From: Massilia glaciei
GTDB lineage: Bacteria; Pseudomonadota; Gammaproteobacteria; Burkholderiales; Burkholderiaceae_D
DNA: 64,000 nucleotides
Direction of reading: 5' to 3'
Assembly: GCF_003011895.2 (NCBI RefSeq)
Contig: NZ_PXWF02000297.1
Coordinates: forward strand, 1-64,000
The notes under the pieces were generated by a model that saw only the letters and a program-made list of their open reading frames with translations, had not been told where the DNA came from and made no database searches. Shown in pieces: positions 8,821 to 17,367 of the stretch (the stretch's first letter is position 1; every line of letters starts with the position of its first letter). The position numbers were made by a program, and so were the translations under genes.

Positions 8821-9306
8821 TCAGTCGCGGAAGTTGTTAAATTCCAAGGGCATGTCGGGCACGTCCTTGCGCAGCATGGCCATGGCCGCCTGCAGGTCGT
8901 CGCGCTTGGCGCCGGTCACGCGCACGGACTCGCCCTGGATGCTCGCCTGCACCTTCATCTTGCTGTCCTTGATCACGCGGGTGATTTTTTTCGCGTCCTC
9001 GGTCTCGATGCCGTTCTTGATCTTGATGACCTGCTTGACCTTGTCGCCGCCGATCTTCTCGATCTTGCCGAGGTCGAGGAAACGCACGTCGACCTTGCGT
9101 TTGGATAATTTATTGGTCAGCACGTCGCGCACCTGCTCGAGCTGGAATTCGGCGTCCGCGAACGCGGTCAGCTCGACATCCTTCTGCTCGACCTTGGCGG
9201 AACTGCCCTTGAAGTCGAAGCGGCCGATGATTTCCTTGTTGGTTTGCTCGACGGCATTCTTTACTTCGACCATGTCTGCTTCTGAGACGACATCAAATGA
9301 CGGCAT
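8821..9306 (-). CDS. yajQ: YajQ family nucleotide-binding protein
   Basis: A 161-residue soluble protein of the YajQ/DUF520 family: [19 protein letters not shown] at the start, GRFDFKGS near 28-35, and the C-terminal LEFNNFRD are all standard. The family has two RNP-like folds; the Xanthomonas member binds cyclic di-GMP, whereas the E. coli protein binds nucleotides or tRNA. The adjacent Wsp operon makes a c-di-GMP link plausible but unproven. An upstream in-frame extension shows no likeness to the family, so I start at the ATG of MPSFDVV, preceded by AAGGA. Confidence 0.93.
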   Translation of the reverse strand: MPSFDVVSEADMVEVKNAVEQTNKEIIGRFDFKGSSAKVEQKDVELTAFADAEFQLEQVRDVLTNKLSKRKVDVRFLDLGKIEKIGGDKVKQVIKIKNGIETEDAKKITRVIKDSKMKVQASIQGESVRVTGAKRDDLQAAMAMLRKDVPDMPLEFNNFRD

Positions 9307-9430
9307 AATAGAGTCCTTTATGTTGCAAATTGTTGAATGCCGATATTTTAACGGACATTGGCGCGGCGCCGCGCCAAAACCCTCGAAATACATGAATTAG
9401 TAGCCTTATTCAACAAAAAACTGGTAGCCA

Positions 9431-10459
9431 ATGCACCCAAACCTCGCGATCACCCCCGATTATTCCCTGCGGCAACTCAACACCTTCGGCATCGACGCCC
9501 GTGCGCGCGCCTACTTGAAGGTCGTGTCGACGGCCGACCTGGGCGCCGTGCTGGCCGACCCCGTACTGGCCGCGATGCCGCGCCTGGTGCTTGGCGGCGG
9601 CAGCAATCTACTGTTCACGGGCGACTTCGACGGCTTGGTGTTGCATATGTGCATGCAGGGCCGCGGCATCGCCGGCGCCACCGACAGCCACACGCTGGTG
9701 CGCGCCGCGGCCGGCGAAAACTGGCACGGGCTGGTCCAGTGGACGCTCGCGCAGGGGCTCGGCGGACTCGAAAACCTGTCGCTGATCCCCGGCACGGTGG
9801 GGGCGGCCCCGATACAAAATATTGGTGCGTACGGCACCGAAATCAAGGACGTTTTCCACAGCCTGACGGTGTTCGACATGGCGACCGGCGAAACGCGCGC
9901 GATGGACGCGGCGGCCTGCCGCTTCGGCTACCGCGACAGCGTCTTCAAGCAGTCCGGCGGCGCCGGGCTCGTCATCGTCGATGTCACGTTCGCGCTGCCC
10001 AGGGCGTGGCGGGCCAATCTGCGCTACGCCGAACTGGCGCAGGCGCTCGATCAGGCCGGCGTGCGCGATCCGGACCCGCAACAGGTGGGCGACATGGTGG
10101 TGGCGATCAGGCGCCGCAAGCTGCCCGACCCGGCCGTGATCGGCAACGCGGGCAGCTTTTTTAAGAATCCGCTGGTCACCGGCGAGCATTGCGCGCGACT
10201 GCTGGCGGCGTTCCCGGCGCTGGTGCACCACGCACAGGGCGACGGCGGCGAGAAGCTCGCGGCCGGCTGGCTGATCGACCAGTGCGGCTGGAAGGGCAGG
10301 CGCATGGGCCAGGCGGGCGTCTATGAAAAGCAGGCGCTGGTGCTGGTCAACCATGGCGGCGCGCGCGGCGCGGACGTGCTCGCGCTGGCGCGCGCGATCC
10401 AGGCCGACGTGGCCGAACGCTACGGCGTCGCGCTCGAGACCGAACCGGTGTTCGTCTGA
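9431..10459 (+). CDS. murB: UDP-N-acetylenolpyruvoylglucosamine reductase
   Basis: A 342-residue FAD enzyme of peptidoglycan synthesis that reduces UDP-GlcNAc-enolpyruvate to UDP-MurNAc with NADPH in the cytoplasm. The FAD-binding domain shows NTFGIDARA near residue 18, LGGGSNLLF near 55-63 and IPGTVGAAPIQNIGAYG near 118-134. The catalytic serine is in NAGSFFKNP near 238-246, and the C-terminal catalytic glutamate in LETEPVFV. The YRDSVFK loop marks the E. coli-like type I enzyme. It converges with ppnP, with 24 nt between the stops. Confidence 0.96.
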   Translation: MHPNLAITPDYSLRQLNTFGIDARARAYLKVVSTADLGAVLADPVLAAMPRLVLGGGSNLLFTGDFDGLVLHMCMQGRGIAGATDSHTLVRAAAGENWHGLVQWTLAQGLGGLENLSLIPGTVGAAPIQNIGAYGTEIKDVFHSLTVFDMATGETRAMDAAACRFGYRDSVFKQSGGAGLVIVDVTFALPRAWRANLRYAELAQALDQAGVRDPDPQQVGDMVVAIRRRKLPDPAVIGNAGSFFKNPLVTGEHCARLLAAFPALVHHAQGDGGEKLAAGWLIDQCGWKGRRMGQAGVYEKQALVLVNHGGARGADVLALARAIQADVAERYGVALETEPVFV

Positions 10460-10483
10460 TTTACGCGGCGCCCAGCGCCGCCA

Positions 10484-10795
10484 TCAGCCGAAGTGGCAGA
10501 CGTAGTCGACCTGGTCGACGGTCTCGATCTCAAACGAGGAGTTGGCCGCCACTTCGAACTGCTGGCCGTCTTCGTAGGCTTTCCATTCGGTCTCGTTGGC
10601 CAGGCGCACGCGGCACAGGCCGCTGACGATCTCCATGGTTTCCGGACGGCCCGTGTTGAACGTCAGCGAGGACGGGAAGATCACGCCGACGGTCTTCTGG
10701 CTGCCGTCGGCCAGCAGCAGCGTGTGCGAGATGCACTTGCCGTCGAAATAGACGTTCGATTTTTTGGTGACGGTGACGTTTTGAATCGTACTCAT
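10484..10795 (-). CDS. ppnP: Pyrimidine/purine nucleoside phosphorylase PpnP
   Basis: A 103-residue single-domain cupin of the YaiE/PpnP (DUF1255) family, which splits nucleosides with phosphate into base and ribose 1-phosphate. Diagnostic stretches are YFDGKCISHTL near residue 17, KTVGVIFPSSLTFNTGRPE near 34-53 and QFEVAANSSFEI near 80-92. It begins 19 nt after the wspR stop on the same strand, with its own AAGGA site in the gap, so it probably rides on the wsp transcript. A direct role in surface sensing is not implied. Confidence 0.93.
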   Translation of the reverse strand: MSTIQNVTVTKKSNVYFDGKCISHTLLLADGSQKTVGVIFPSSLTFNTGRPETMEIVSGLCRVRLANETEWKAYEDGQQFEVAANSSFEIETVDQVDYVCHFG

Positions 10796-10814
10796 ACAAA
10801 TCCTTGAAAAGGCG

Positions 10815-11870
10815 TTAGCGGGAAGGGGGAAGGGCGGGCACGGTTGAGGCCTCCGGCGCGGCCACGACCACGCGGTCGCGCCCGTCCGATTTGGCCGTGT
10901 ACAGGGCGCGGTCGGCGCGCCGGACCAGCATCTCGGTGCTGCCGCCGGGGCAGGGGATGGCGCTGGCGACGCCGATCGACATCGTCACGATCGGCCCGTG
11001 CTTGTTGGCCGGATGCGCGATCGCGAGCGCGCGCAATTGCGACAGGCAGGCCTCGGCGACCATGCGCGCGCCCTCGAGGTCGGTCTCGGGCAGTAAGATG
11101 GCGAATTCCTCGCCGCCATAGCGCGCGGCCAGGTCGGCCGGACGCCGCAGCTGCGAGGCGAGCAGGCCGGCCACCTGCCGGATGCACTGGTCGCCGGTCA
11201 CATGGCCCAGGCTGTCGTTGTAGCTCTTGAAACTGTCGATGTCGCACATCAGCACCGACAGCGGCTTGCCGTCGCGCCGCCCGCGCTGCCATTCGGCGCC
11301 GATGGCCTCGTCGAAACGGCGCCGGTTGGCGATCCCGGTCAGGCCGTCGAGCGCGGCCAGGCGGCGCAGTTCGACATTCGCCTCGGCCAGCGCGGCTTGG
11401 CTTTCGTGCAGGCGGCGGAAGGCCTCGTCGCGCTGCATGCGGTTGATGTGGCCGGCCGAGTGGTAGCGCAGGCGCGCCAGCAGTTCGACCCGGTCGGGCA
11501 GCTTGATGAGGTAGTCGTTGGCGCCCAGGCCGAAGCTGTGGGCCTTCAGTTTCGGGTCGTCCTTGGCCGACAGCACGATCACCGGCACGTGTTCGAGCGT
11601 CGGCTCGCTGCGGTACTGGCGCAGCACGCCGAAGCCGTCGACGCCGGGCATGACCAGGTCCTGCAGGATCACGGTGGGCTGGAACTGGTGCGCCTCCTCG
11701 AGCGCGAGGGTGGCGTCGGTGAGGCTGTGGAATTCGATGTCGGCCTGGTTCTCGAGCATCCGGCGCACGGCCTCGCACACGATCGGCTGGTCGTCGACGA
11801 GCATGACGCGGACCTTGTAGTTGCTTGGCGCGGGTATGCGCGGGACGGGTGGCTTGATAACGGCGGGCAT
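10815..11870 (-). CDS. wspR: Diguanylate cyclase response regulator WspR
   Basis: A 351-residue output protein of the Wsp pathway. The receiver domain (about residues 20-140) has D26/D27, phosphoacceptor D71 in LQDLVMPG and a switch lysine in LIKLPD. A coiled-coil linker (about 150-180) leads into the GGDEF domain, whose active site is intact as RYGGEEF. An RPAD motif five residues ahead of it is the product-inhibition I-site. Phosphorylation by WspE should promote oligomerisation and c-di-GMP synthesis, as known for Pseudomonas WspR. It is last in wspABCDEFR and the only member not overlapping its neighbour: a 136-nt gap with a tandem repeat separates it from wspF. Confidence 0.93.
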   Translation of the reverse strand: MPAVIKPPVPRIPAPSNYKVRVMLVDDQPIVCEAVRRMLENQADIEFHSLTDATLALEEAHQFQPTVILQDLVMPGVDGFGVLRQYRSEPTLEHVPVIVLSAKDDPKLKAHSFGLGANDYLIKLPDRVELLARLRYHSAGHINRMQRDEAFRRLHESQAALAEANVELRRLAALDGLTGIANRRRFDEAIGAEWQRGRRDGKPLSVLMCDIDSFKSYNDSLGHVTGDQCIRQVAGLLASQLRRPADLAARYGGEEFAILLPETDLEGARMVAEACLSQLRALAIAHPANKHGPIVTMSIGVASAIPCPGGSTEMLVRRADRALYTAKSDGRDRVVVAAPEASTVPALPPSR

Positions 11871-11897
11871 GGCGATCTTTGGTTTGGCTCGTTTTTT

Positions 11898-11937
11898 GGT
11901 TGTTCTTGGTTGTTCTTGGTTGTTCTTGGTTGTTCTT
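11898..11937. repeat. 10-bp tandem repeat, four perfect copies, between wspF and wspR
   Basis: GGTTGTTCTT repeats four times without mismatch, flanked by degenerate copies (TTTTTTGG before, GTTCTTGG and GCTCTTGG after). It sits 27-67 nt before the wspR ATG, in what would be the leader of wspR. The 10-bp period is close to one helical turn. Confidence 0.95.
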
Positions 11938-12006
11938 GGCGCGTTCTTGGACCGCTCTTGGAACGATCGTGCGGCCGCGCGGCGGCGTTCGGACGCCGGC
12001 CCGTGT

Positions 12007-13020
12007 TTACGGTCTGGCCCCGATTTTAACCCGCAACGTCTGCCCGATGTTTTCCAAAGGTAAAATCAATTGGGCAGCGCCGAGTTCGGCGGCCGCGCGC
12101 GGCATGCCGTAGACGGCGCAACTGGCCTGGTCCTGGGCGATCGTGGTCTTGCCGGCCAGCCGCATCTGGAGCAGGCCGGCGCCGCCGTCGCGGCCCATCC
12201 CGGTCAGCAGCACGCCGGTGGCCGGACCGCGCCACAATCGCGCCACGCAATCGAAAAACACGTCGACCGAGGGCCGGTACACATACTCGAGCGGCGCCGC
12301 CTCGTAGCGCAGGCTGCCGTGCGCGCCGAGCACGAGGTGGTCGTTGGTCTTGGCCACCTGCACCGCGCCCGGTTCGAGCCGCTCGCCGTGCTCGATCGCG
12401 CGCACCGGCATGAGCAGTTGCTCGCCAAGCCACTTGGCGAACTGGGGCGCGAAATTGGCGTCGATGTGCTGCACCACGACGATCGCGGTCCCGGGCGGCG
12501 CGACCCAGCCGGCCAGCACCCTGGCGACCGCCGCCGGGCCGCCGGTCGAGGCGCCGATCGCCAGCAGGTGTTTGACCGGGCCGTCGTTGGTGGCCTCGGG
12601 CGCGCGTTCGGGCGGCGGCTCGATGCCGCCTACCCGGATCAGTTTGCCGATGGTCTTGATCTTGGCCAGCAGCTGCTCTGGCCCGGCGCCGGGGCCGGCC
12701 TGGACCGGGGTGGCGGTGACGTCGAGCGCGCCGGCGCCGAGCGCGCGGAACACCTGGCTCACGTTGTCCTTGGGCTCGCTGGTCACGACCAATATCGCGC
12801 ACGGCGAGGCGCGCATAATCTGGCGGGTCGCCTCGATGCCGTCGAGCTCCGGCATGTTCAGGTCCATCAGGATCAGGTCGGGCCGCCTCTCGGCGCACAT
12901 GCGCACCGCCTCGAGGCCGGTGCGCGCGATCCACAGCACCTCGTGTTCGCGGGTGGCGGCGATGATCCGGCGCAGGCTCTCGGCGGCCATGGCGACGTCG
13001 TTGGCGATCGCGATCCTCAC
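12007..13020 (-). CDS. wspF: Protein-glutamate methylesterase WspF (CheB type)
   Basis: About 337 residues. The receiver domain has D53 in LMDLNMPELDG; the C-terminal methylesterase has the catalytic triad in GASTGGP (Ser, near residue 185), VQHIDANF (His, near 210) and GMGRDGG (Asp, near 305). It removes methyl groups from the WspA receptor, and its loss in Pseudomonas locks the pathway on (wrinkly spreaders). The start is GTG in a GTGA overlap with the wspE stop; no ATG lies nearer than residue 11. Confidence 0.93.
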   Translation of the reverse strand: MRIAIANDVAMAAESLRRIIAATREHEVLWIARTGLEAVRMCAERRPDLILMDLNMPELDGIEATRQIMRASPCAILVVTSEPKDNVSQVFRALGAGALDVTATPVQAGPGAGPEQLLAKIKTIGKLIRVGGIEPPPERAPEATNDGPVKHLLAIGASTGGPAAVARVLAGWVAPPGTAIVVVQHIDANFAPQFAKWLGEQLLMPVRAIEHGERLEPGAVQVAKTNDHLVLGAHGSLRYEAAPLEYVYRPSVDVFFDCVARLWRGPATGVLLTGMGRDGGAGLLQMRLAGKTTIAQDQASCAVYGMPRAAAELGAAQLILPLENIGQTLRVKIGARP

Positions 13021-15371
13021 GGCCGGGCCTCGCCGATCAGGTCGCGCACGGCGTCGAGCAGGGTCTCGTCGTGGAAGCTGCCCTTGGTCAGGTAGTAGTC
13101 GGCGCCGGCCGTCATGCCGCGCGCGCGGTCCTCGGCGCGGTCCTTGTACGACACGATCATGACCGGCAGTTTGCGCAGGTCCGGGTCGTGCTTGATCAGG
13201 CCGACCAGCTCGATGCCGTCCATGCGCGGCATGTCGACGTCGGTGATGACCAGGTCGTAGCCGCCGGCGCGCACCATGTTCCAGCCGTCGATGCCGTCGA
13301 TGGCGACCTCGACCTGGTAGCCGCGCCCGAGCAGCAGCTTGCGCTCCATCTCGCGTACCGTGAGCGAATCGTCGACCACCAGCACGCGCCGCGCGCGCCG
13401 CTCGGCCCTGCCGTCCTGGCTTAGGTGTTGCAGGACGCCCTCGCCGAGCAGCTTGTCGATCGACAGCAGCAGGTCGGGCACGTCGAGGACCAGCACCGGC
13501 GCGCCGTCGTCGAGCAGGGCGGCGGCGGCGATGTCGCGCAGCTTGCCGAAGATCGGGTCGAGCGCCTGCACCGCCAGGCTCTGCTCGCCGCAGATGCGCT
13601 CGACCACGAGCGCGTAGCGGCGCGGACCGGAGCCGATCACGACCACCGCCAGCTCGTCGGCGCCGGACTGCTCCTGGCCCAGTTCGAGCACCTGGGCGGC
13701 CGAGACCAGCCCCAGATGCTCGCCGCCGAAGTCGCAGAACTGCTTGTCCTCGAGCGTGTGGATGGCGCTTTGGGCCACGCGCAGCACGCGCTCGACCTTG
13801 ACGATCGGGATCGCGTAGGCCTCGCCCAGCACCTGCACCACCAGCGCGCGCACGATCGATTGCGTCAGCGGCAGCGTGAGCAGGGCGCTGAAGCCGGCGC
13901 CAGGGCGCGCCTCGACCCGCACCGTGCCGTTCAACGCGCGCACGGTCGCGTGCACCACGTCGAGTCCGACGCCGCGCCCCGAGATGTGGCTGGCGCTGTC
14001 CTTGAGGCTGAACGCGGGCAGGAACAAAAACTCCATCAGCTCGGCCTGCGACAGCGCCGCGGCCATCTGGGCGTTGGCCATTTTGCGCTCGAGCACGCGC
14101 GCGCGGATGCGCTCCGGATCGACCCCGCGGCCGTCGTCGCTGATCTCGATGGCGAGCATGCCGGCGCGGTGCCTGGCCTCGAGCCGGATGGTCGCCAGCG
14201 GCTCCTTGCCGGCGGCGCGGCGCTGCTCCGGCGTTTCGAGGCCGTGGTCGACGGCGTTGCGCAGCATGTGGTTGAGCGGGGTCTCGATGCGCGCGAGGAT
14301 GTCGCGGTCGACCAGCGTGTCCTCGCCGGTGATGATCAACTGGGCCTGCTTGCCGAGGCTGCGCGCGAGGTCGCGCACCATGCGCGGGAACGCCTGCACG
14401 CCGTCGCGGAAAGGGCGCATGCGCAGCGTCAGCACCTCGGTCACGAGCGCCTGCGACACGCCCAGCTGGCGCCGTTCGTAGGCTTCGATGTCGGCCATGT
14501 GTTCGAGCACGAACTGCTTGAGCGGGCGCGTCTTGGCCAGCGCCTGCAGCGAATGCTCGGCCAGGCTGGCGTCGCCGCCGGCCACGATCGCCTCGTGCAG
14601 CAGTTCGATCGAGTTGACCAGGCTGGCCTGGTTGCGCTTGAAGCGCTGCAGCGCCTGCACCAGGGGCTGCATCTGGTGCGCGTTGATGCGCGACTCGCTC
14701 GCCAGCCCGAGCAGGCGGTCGAAATTCTGCTGCGCCGCCTTGGGCGGCGCGGCGGCGGACGCCGGCGCCGCCTCGGGGTCGGCTTCGGGGCCAAGTTCGG
14801 GGCCAAGTTCGGGGCCGGGTTCGGCCGGCGTGGCCGACGGTGGCGGCGGTGGCGGCGGTGGCGGTAGCGGTGGCGGCGCGAGCGGCGGCGCCGATTCGAT
14901 CGCGGCGATGCCGACGATCGCGGCGAGCGTGTCGCCGATGCGCTGGGTGTTCTTTGCCAGCCAATCGCGCAGCGCGGCGTCGGACAGGGTCGAGAACCGC
15001 ATGATCAAATCGACCCCGGCCAGCAGCGCGTCGATGCGCGCCGGCGTCAACGCCAGCCGGCCCTGCTGGGCCGCGACGAACGCGTCCTCCATCGCGTGCG
15101 CCAGCTGCACCACCACGTGCAGGCCGACGATCGAGGCCGCGCCCTTGATCGAGTGGGCCGCGCGCATCAGGGCGTCGACGGTGCCGCCGTCGCCGGCGCC
15201 GGCCTCGAGGTTGAGCAGGCCGCCGGTCAGGATCTGCACCTGCATCTCGGCCTCGAGCCGGAACAGGTCGCGCATCGAGAACTGGCTCAGGTCGGCGTCG
15301 TCGCGCAAGACCTCGCGCATCTCGTCGCCCAGGTCGCCGCCGAGGTCATCGTCGCCCATCTCGTGGCTCAT
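13017..15371 (-). CDS. wspE: Hybrid chemotaxis-type histidine kinase WspE (CheA-REC)
   Basis: A 784-residue cytoplasmic kinase. Domain order: HPt with phosphoaccepting H73 in RAAHSIKGAAS; a long Pro/Ala-rich linker at about 155-205 with a nine-proline run and repeated Gly-Pro-Glu-Leu; dimerisation helices; ATPase domain (LNHMLRNAVDHG, DDGRGVDPE, GRGVGLDVV); CheW-like domain; and a C-terminal receiver (VLVVDDSLTVREME, ITDVDMPRMDG). This is the WspE layout, not a plain CheA. It should phosphorylate WspR and WspF. The ATG overlaps the wspD stop by 4 nt. The linker contains a 12-bp DNA repeat near 14785-14826, so its length may vary between strains. Confidence 0.94.
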   Translation of the reverse strand: MSHEMGDDDLGGDLGDEMREVLRDDADLSQFSMRDLFRLEAEMQVQILTGGLLNLEAGAGDGGTVDALMRAAHSIKGAASIVGLHVVVQLAHAMEDAFVAAQQGRLALTPARIDALLAGVDLIMRFSTLSDAALRDWLAKNTQRIGDTLAAIVGIAAIESAPPLAPPPLPPPPPPPPPSATPAEPGPELGPELGPEADPEAAPASAAAPPKAAQQNFDRLLGLASESRINAHQMQPLVQALQRFKRNQASLVNSIELLHEAIVAGGDASLAEHSLQALAKTRPLKQFVLEHMADIEAYERRQLGVSQALVTEVLTLRMRPFRDGVQAFPRMVRDLARSLGKQAQLIITGEDTLVDRDILARIETPLNHMLRNAVDHGLETPEQRRAAGKEPLATIRLEARHRAGMLAIEISDDGRGVDPERIRARVLERKMANAQMAAALSQAELMEFLFLPAFSLKDSASHISGRGVGLDVVHATVRALNGTVRVEARPGAGFSALLTLPLTQSIVRALVVQVLGEAYAIPIVKVERVLRVAQSAIHTLEDKQFCDFGGEHLGLVSAAQVLELGQEQSGADELAVVVIGSGPRRYALVVERICGEQSLAVQALDPIFGKLRDIAAAALLDDGAPVLVLDVPDLLLSIDKLLGEGVLQHLSQDGRAERRARRVLVVDDSLTVREMERKLLLGRGYQVEVAIDGIDGWNMVRAGGYDLVITDVDMPRMDGIELVGLIKHDPDLRKLPVMIVSYKDRAEDRARGMTAGADYYLTKGSFHDETLLDAVRDLIGEARP

Positions 15372-16105
15372 CGCAAAAGCCCCTCCAGTTGTGGTCCGAC
15401 CAGGGCCGCGTCGAGCACACCGATCTGCAGCGCGCCGTCGGTCAGCACGCCGCCGATGAAGGGCTGGGCCCCCTTGTTGACGGTGGCGGCAGGCGCGCGC
15501 AACTGGCCCGCGCCGTGGCGCACGATGCCGCGCACATCGGCCACCGGGAGCGCGAACTGCTGGCCGTCCCACTCGACGACGAGCAGGCGCGCAAAGGTGT
15601 GGCGCCCGCTCTCGGCGGCGGTGTCGTGCTCGTCGATGCCGAGCAGGGCGCCCAGCGTGATCGCCGGCAGCAGGCGCCCGCCGACGTTGACGATGCCAAG
15701 CAGGCCGCGCCCGCCGCGGTGCGGCAGCCGGTGGCTCGGCACCAGCGGCGCCACCGAGGCGCAGATCCCGGTCGGCAGCGCCAGCCACTCGCGCCCGATG
15801 CGGAACACCAGCGACGACATCTCCGACGGCGCGCGCGCCGGCGCCGGCTCGCGCAGGCGGCCAGCCCATTCTTCGCGGTACTGTTGGCTCACGGGACGCT
15901 GCAGGTTGCGCTGGGCGGCGGCGGAATACACTTCGCAGTTGCGGCAATGGACATGCCGCACCAGCTTGTCGCAGCTTTGGTCGCCGCTCACGCCGATCCG
16001 GTTCCAGCAGTCGACTATCGGCACCGCGCCCGCCACGGAGACCGGATTGGCGACGGGATCGGAGGCCGGATTGGAGGCCGGATTGGCGCCGGATTCATGC
16101 CTCAT
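15368..16105 (-). CDS. wspD: CheW-like coupling protein WspD with N-terminal Cys motif
   Basis: A 245-residue coupling protein joining receptor and kinase. The CheW fold covers about residues 95-240 (FRIGREWLALP, GRGLLGIVNVGGRLLP, RLLVVEWDGQQFALPV). The first 60 residues carry C33, C45, C54 and C57 in CWNRIGVSGDQSC and HCRNCEVY. As far as I recall this motif recurs in WspD homologues, and it looks able to bind a metal or respond to redox state. The first 25 residues are low complexity (Asn-Pro-Ala-Ser repeats) from a 12-bp DNA repeat. Both ends overlap neighbours by 4 nt. Confidence 0.9.
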   Translation of the reverse strand: MRHESGANPASNPASDPVANPVSVAGAVPIVDCWNRIGVSGDQSCDKLVRHVHCRNCEVYSAAAQRNLQRPVSQQYREEWAGRLREPAPARAPSEMSSLVFRIGREWLALPTGICASVAPLVPSHRLPHRGGRGLLGIVNVGGRLLPAITLGALLGIDEHDTAAESGRHTFARLLVVEWDGQQFALPVADVRGIVRHGAGQLRAPAATVNKGAQPFIGGVLTDGALQIGVLDAALVGPQLEGLLR

Positions 16106-17367
16106 GCGCCCACCCCGCGGCCGGCGTGGCGCCGTTCGTAGACGCGCGCGGCGCGCTGGCGCAAGGTCGCCGCCTCGTCTGGGTTGCCATCCTGCGCGAC
16201 CCGCAGCGACAGGTGGCACAGGGCGTCGTAGTGGTCGGGCTGCAGATAGACGCAGCGGCGCAGATGGCCCTCGGCCGCCGCCTGGTCGTGCGTGAACTCG
16301 CTCACCAGGGCCAGGATGAAATAGGCCTCGGCGGTGTCGGGGGCGCCCGCCAGCACCGCCTGGCAGGTGGCCGCGGCCGCCGCGAATGCGCCCTGGTCGG
16401 CCTGGGTGCGCGCGTCGGCGAGCATGGCGCGCACGTCCTGCGGCGCTGGCGCCGCCGGCGAAGCGGGAGGCCGCAAATCGGGACGTGGCGCCGCCGCAGG
16501 TGGTGCAAGCGGTGGCGCAAGCGGCGCCGGACGCGCAGCCGGCGGCCGGACGGGGCGCGCCTTGCGCGGCGGCTGCGCCCGCGCCGGCGCCGGCCCATCC
16601 ACGCCCAGCTTGTGCAGCGCGAAGGCGCCGGGCTGGCGCAACGCCTCGAAACCATGCCGGCAAAAGGCGGGCACTTCGGCATAGCCGGCAAACAGCAGGC
16701 CGTCGTCGGCCAGCAGCGCGCCCAGCTTGGCGATCGCGGCGGCGACGGTCGCCTCGTCGAAGTAGATCAGCAGGTTGCGGCAAAAAATCACGTCGTAGCA
16801 GCGCGCGTTGGCCACGCTGTCGATCGTGAGCAAATTGCCTTCGGCGAAATTGATCCGCGCGCGCAGCGCCGCGTCGATCCGGTAGTCGGCGCCCTCGGCC
16901 ACGAAATGGCGCTCGCGGAAGGCCAGGTCGTCGCCGCGGAAGGCGTTGCGCGTGTATAGGCCGTCGCGCGCGCGCGCCAGCGCCACCTTCGACAGGTCGA
17001 CCGCGTCGATGCGGCAGGCACCCGGCGCCACGCCGGCGTCGGCCAGCGCCATCGCCAGCGAATACGGCTCCTCGCCGCCGGCGCATGGCAGCGACAAAAC
17101 GCGCAGCGTGCGGGCCGGGCGCGCGGCCAGGCGCGCGCGCAGGAAATCGGTGGCGGCCACGAAGGCCTGGGCGTCGCGGAACATCCACGACTCGGGCACC
17201 ACCACCAGTTCGATCAGCGCCTGCAGTTCGACCGGCGACATGCGGCGCAGGTATTCGTCGCGGCCGGCGATGTCGCGCTCGGCCATGCGCTGGCGCAGCG
17301 CGCGCTCGGCCTCTTCGTCGCTCAGATTGAGGCCGGTGGCCTGCAGCAGCAGGGCCTGCGCCTTCAC
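16102..17367 (-). CDS. wspC: Protein-glutamate methyltransferase WspC (CheR with TPR)
   Basis: About 421 residues. An N-terminal CheR methyltransferase (about 1-260) uses S-adenosylmethionine to methylate WspA; visible are VVPESWMFRD near 55, LSLPCAGGEEPYSLAMAL near 88-105 (SAM site) and DVIFCRNLLIYFD near 190-202. A Pro/Ala-rich linker follows, then a C-terminal TPR region (about 310-410; QGAFAAAAATCQAVLAGAPDTAEAYFILA and further helices). CheR plus TPR is the WspC architecture. The start is GTG in a GTGA overlap with the wspB stop. Confidence 0.92.
   Translation of the reverse strand: MKAQALLLQATGLNLSDEEAERALRQRMAERDIAGRDEYLRRMSPVELQALIELVVVPESWMFRDAQAFVAATDFLRARLAARPARTLRVLSLPCAGGEEPYSLAMALADAGVAPGACRIDAVDLSKVALARARDGLYTRNAFRGDDLAFRERHFVAEGADYRIDAALRARINFAEGNLLTIDSVANARCYDVIFCRNLLIYFDEATVAAAIAKLGALLADDGLLFAGYAEVPAFCRHGFEALRQPGAFALHKLGVDGPAPARAQPPRKARPVRPPAARPAPLAPPLAPPAAAPRPDLRPPASPAAPAPQDVRAMLADARTQADQGAFAAAAATCQAVLAGAPDTAEAYFILALVSEFTHDQAAAEGHLRRCVYLQPDHYDALCHLSLRVAQDGNPDEAATLRQRAARVYERRHAGRGVGA

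Noticed and set aside
13425-14867. Long plus-strand open frame of about 480 codons opposite wspE
   Set aside because: It is rich in His, Arg, Gln and Ala in the way typical of antisense frames in GC-rich DNA, while the opposite strand has full kinase domains.
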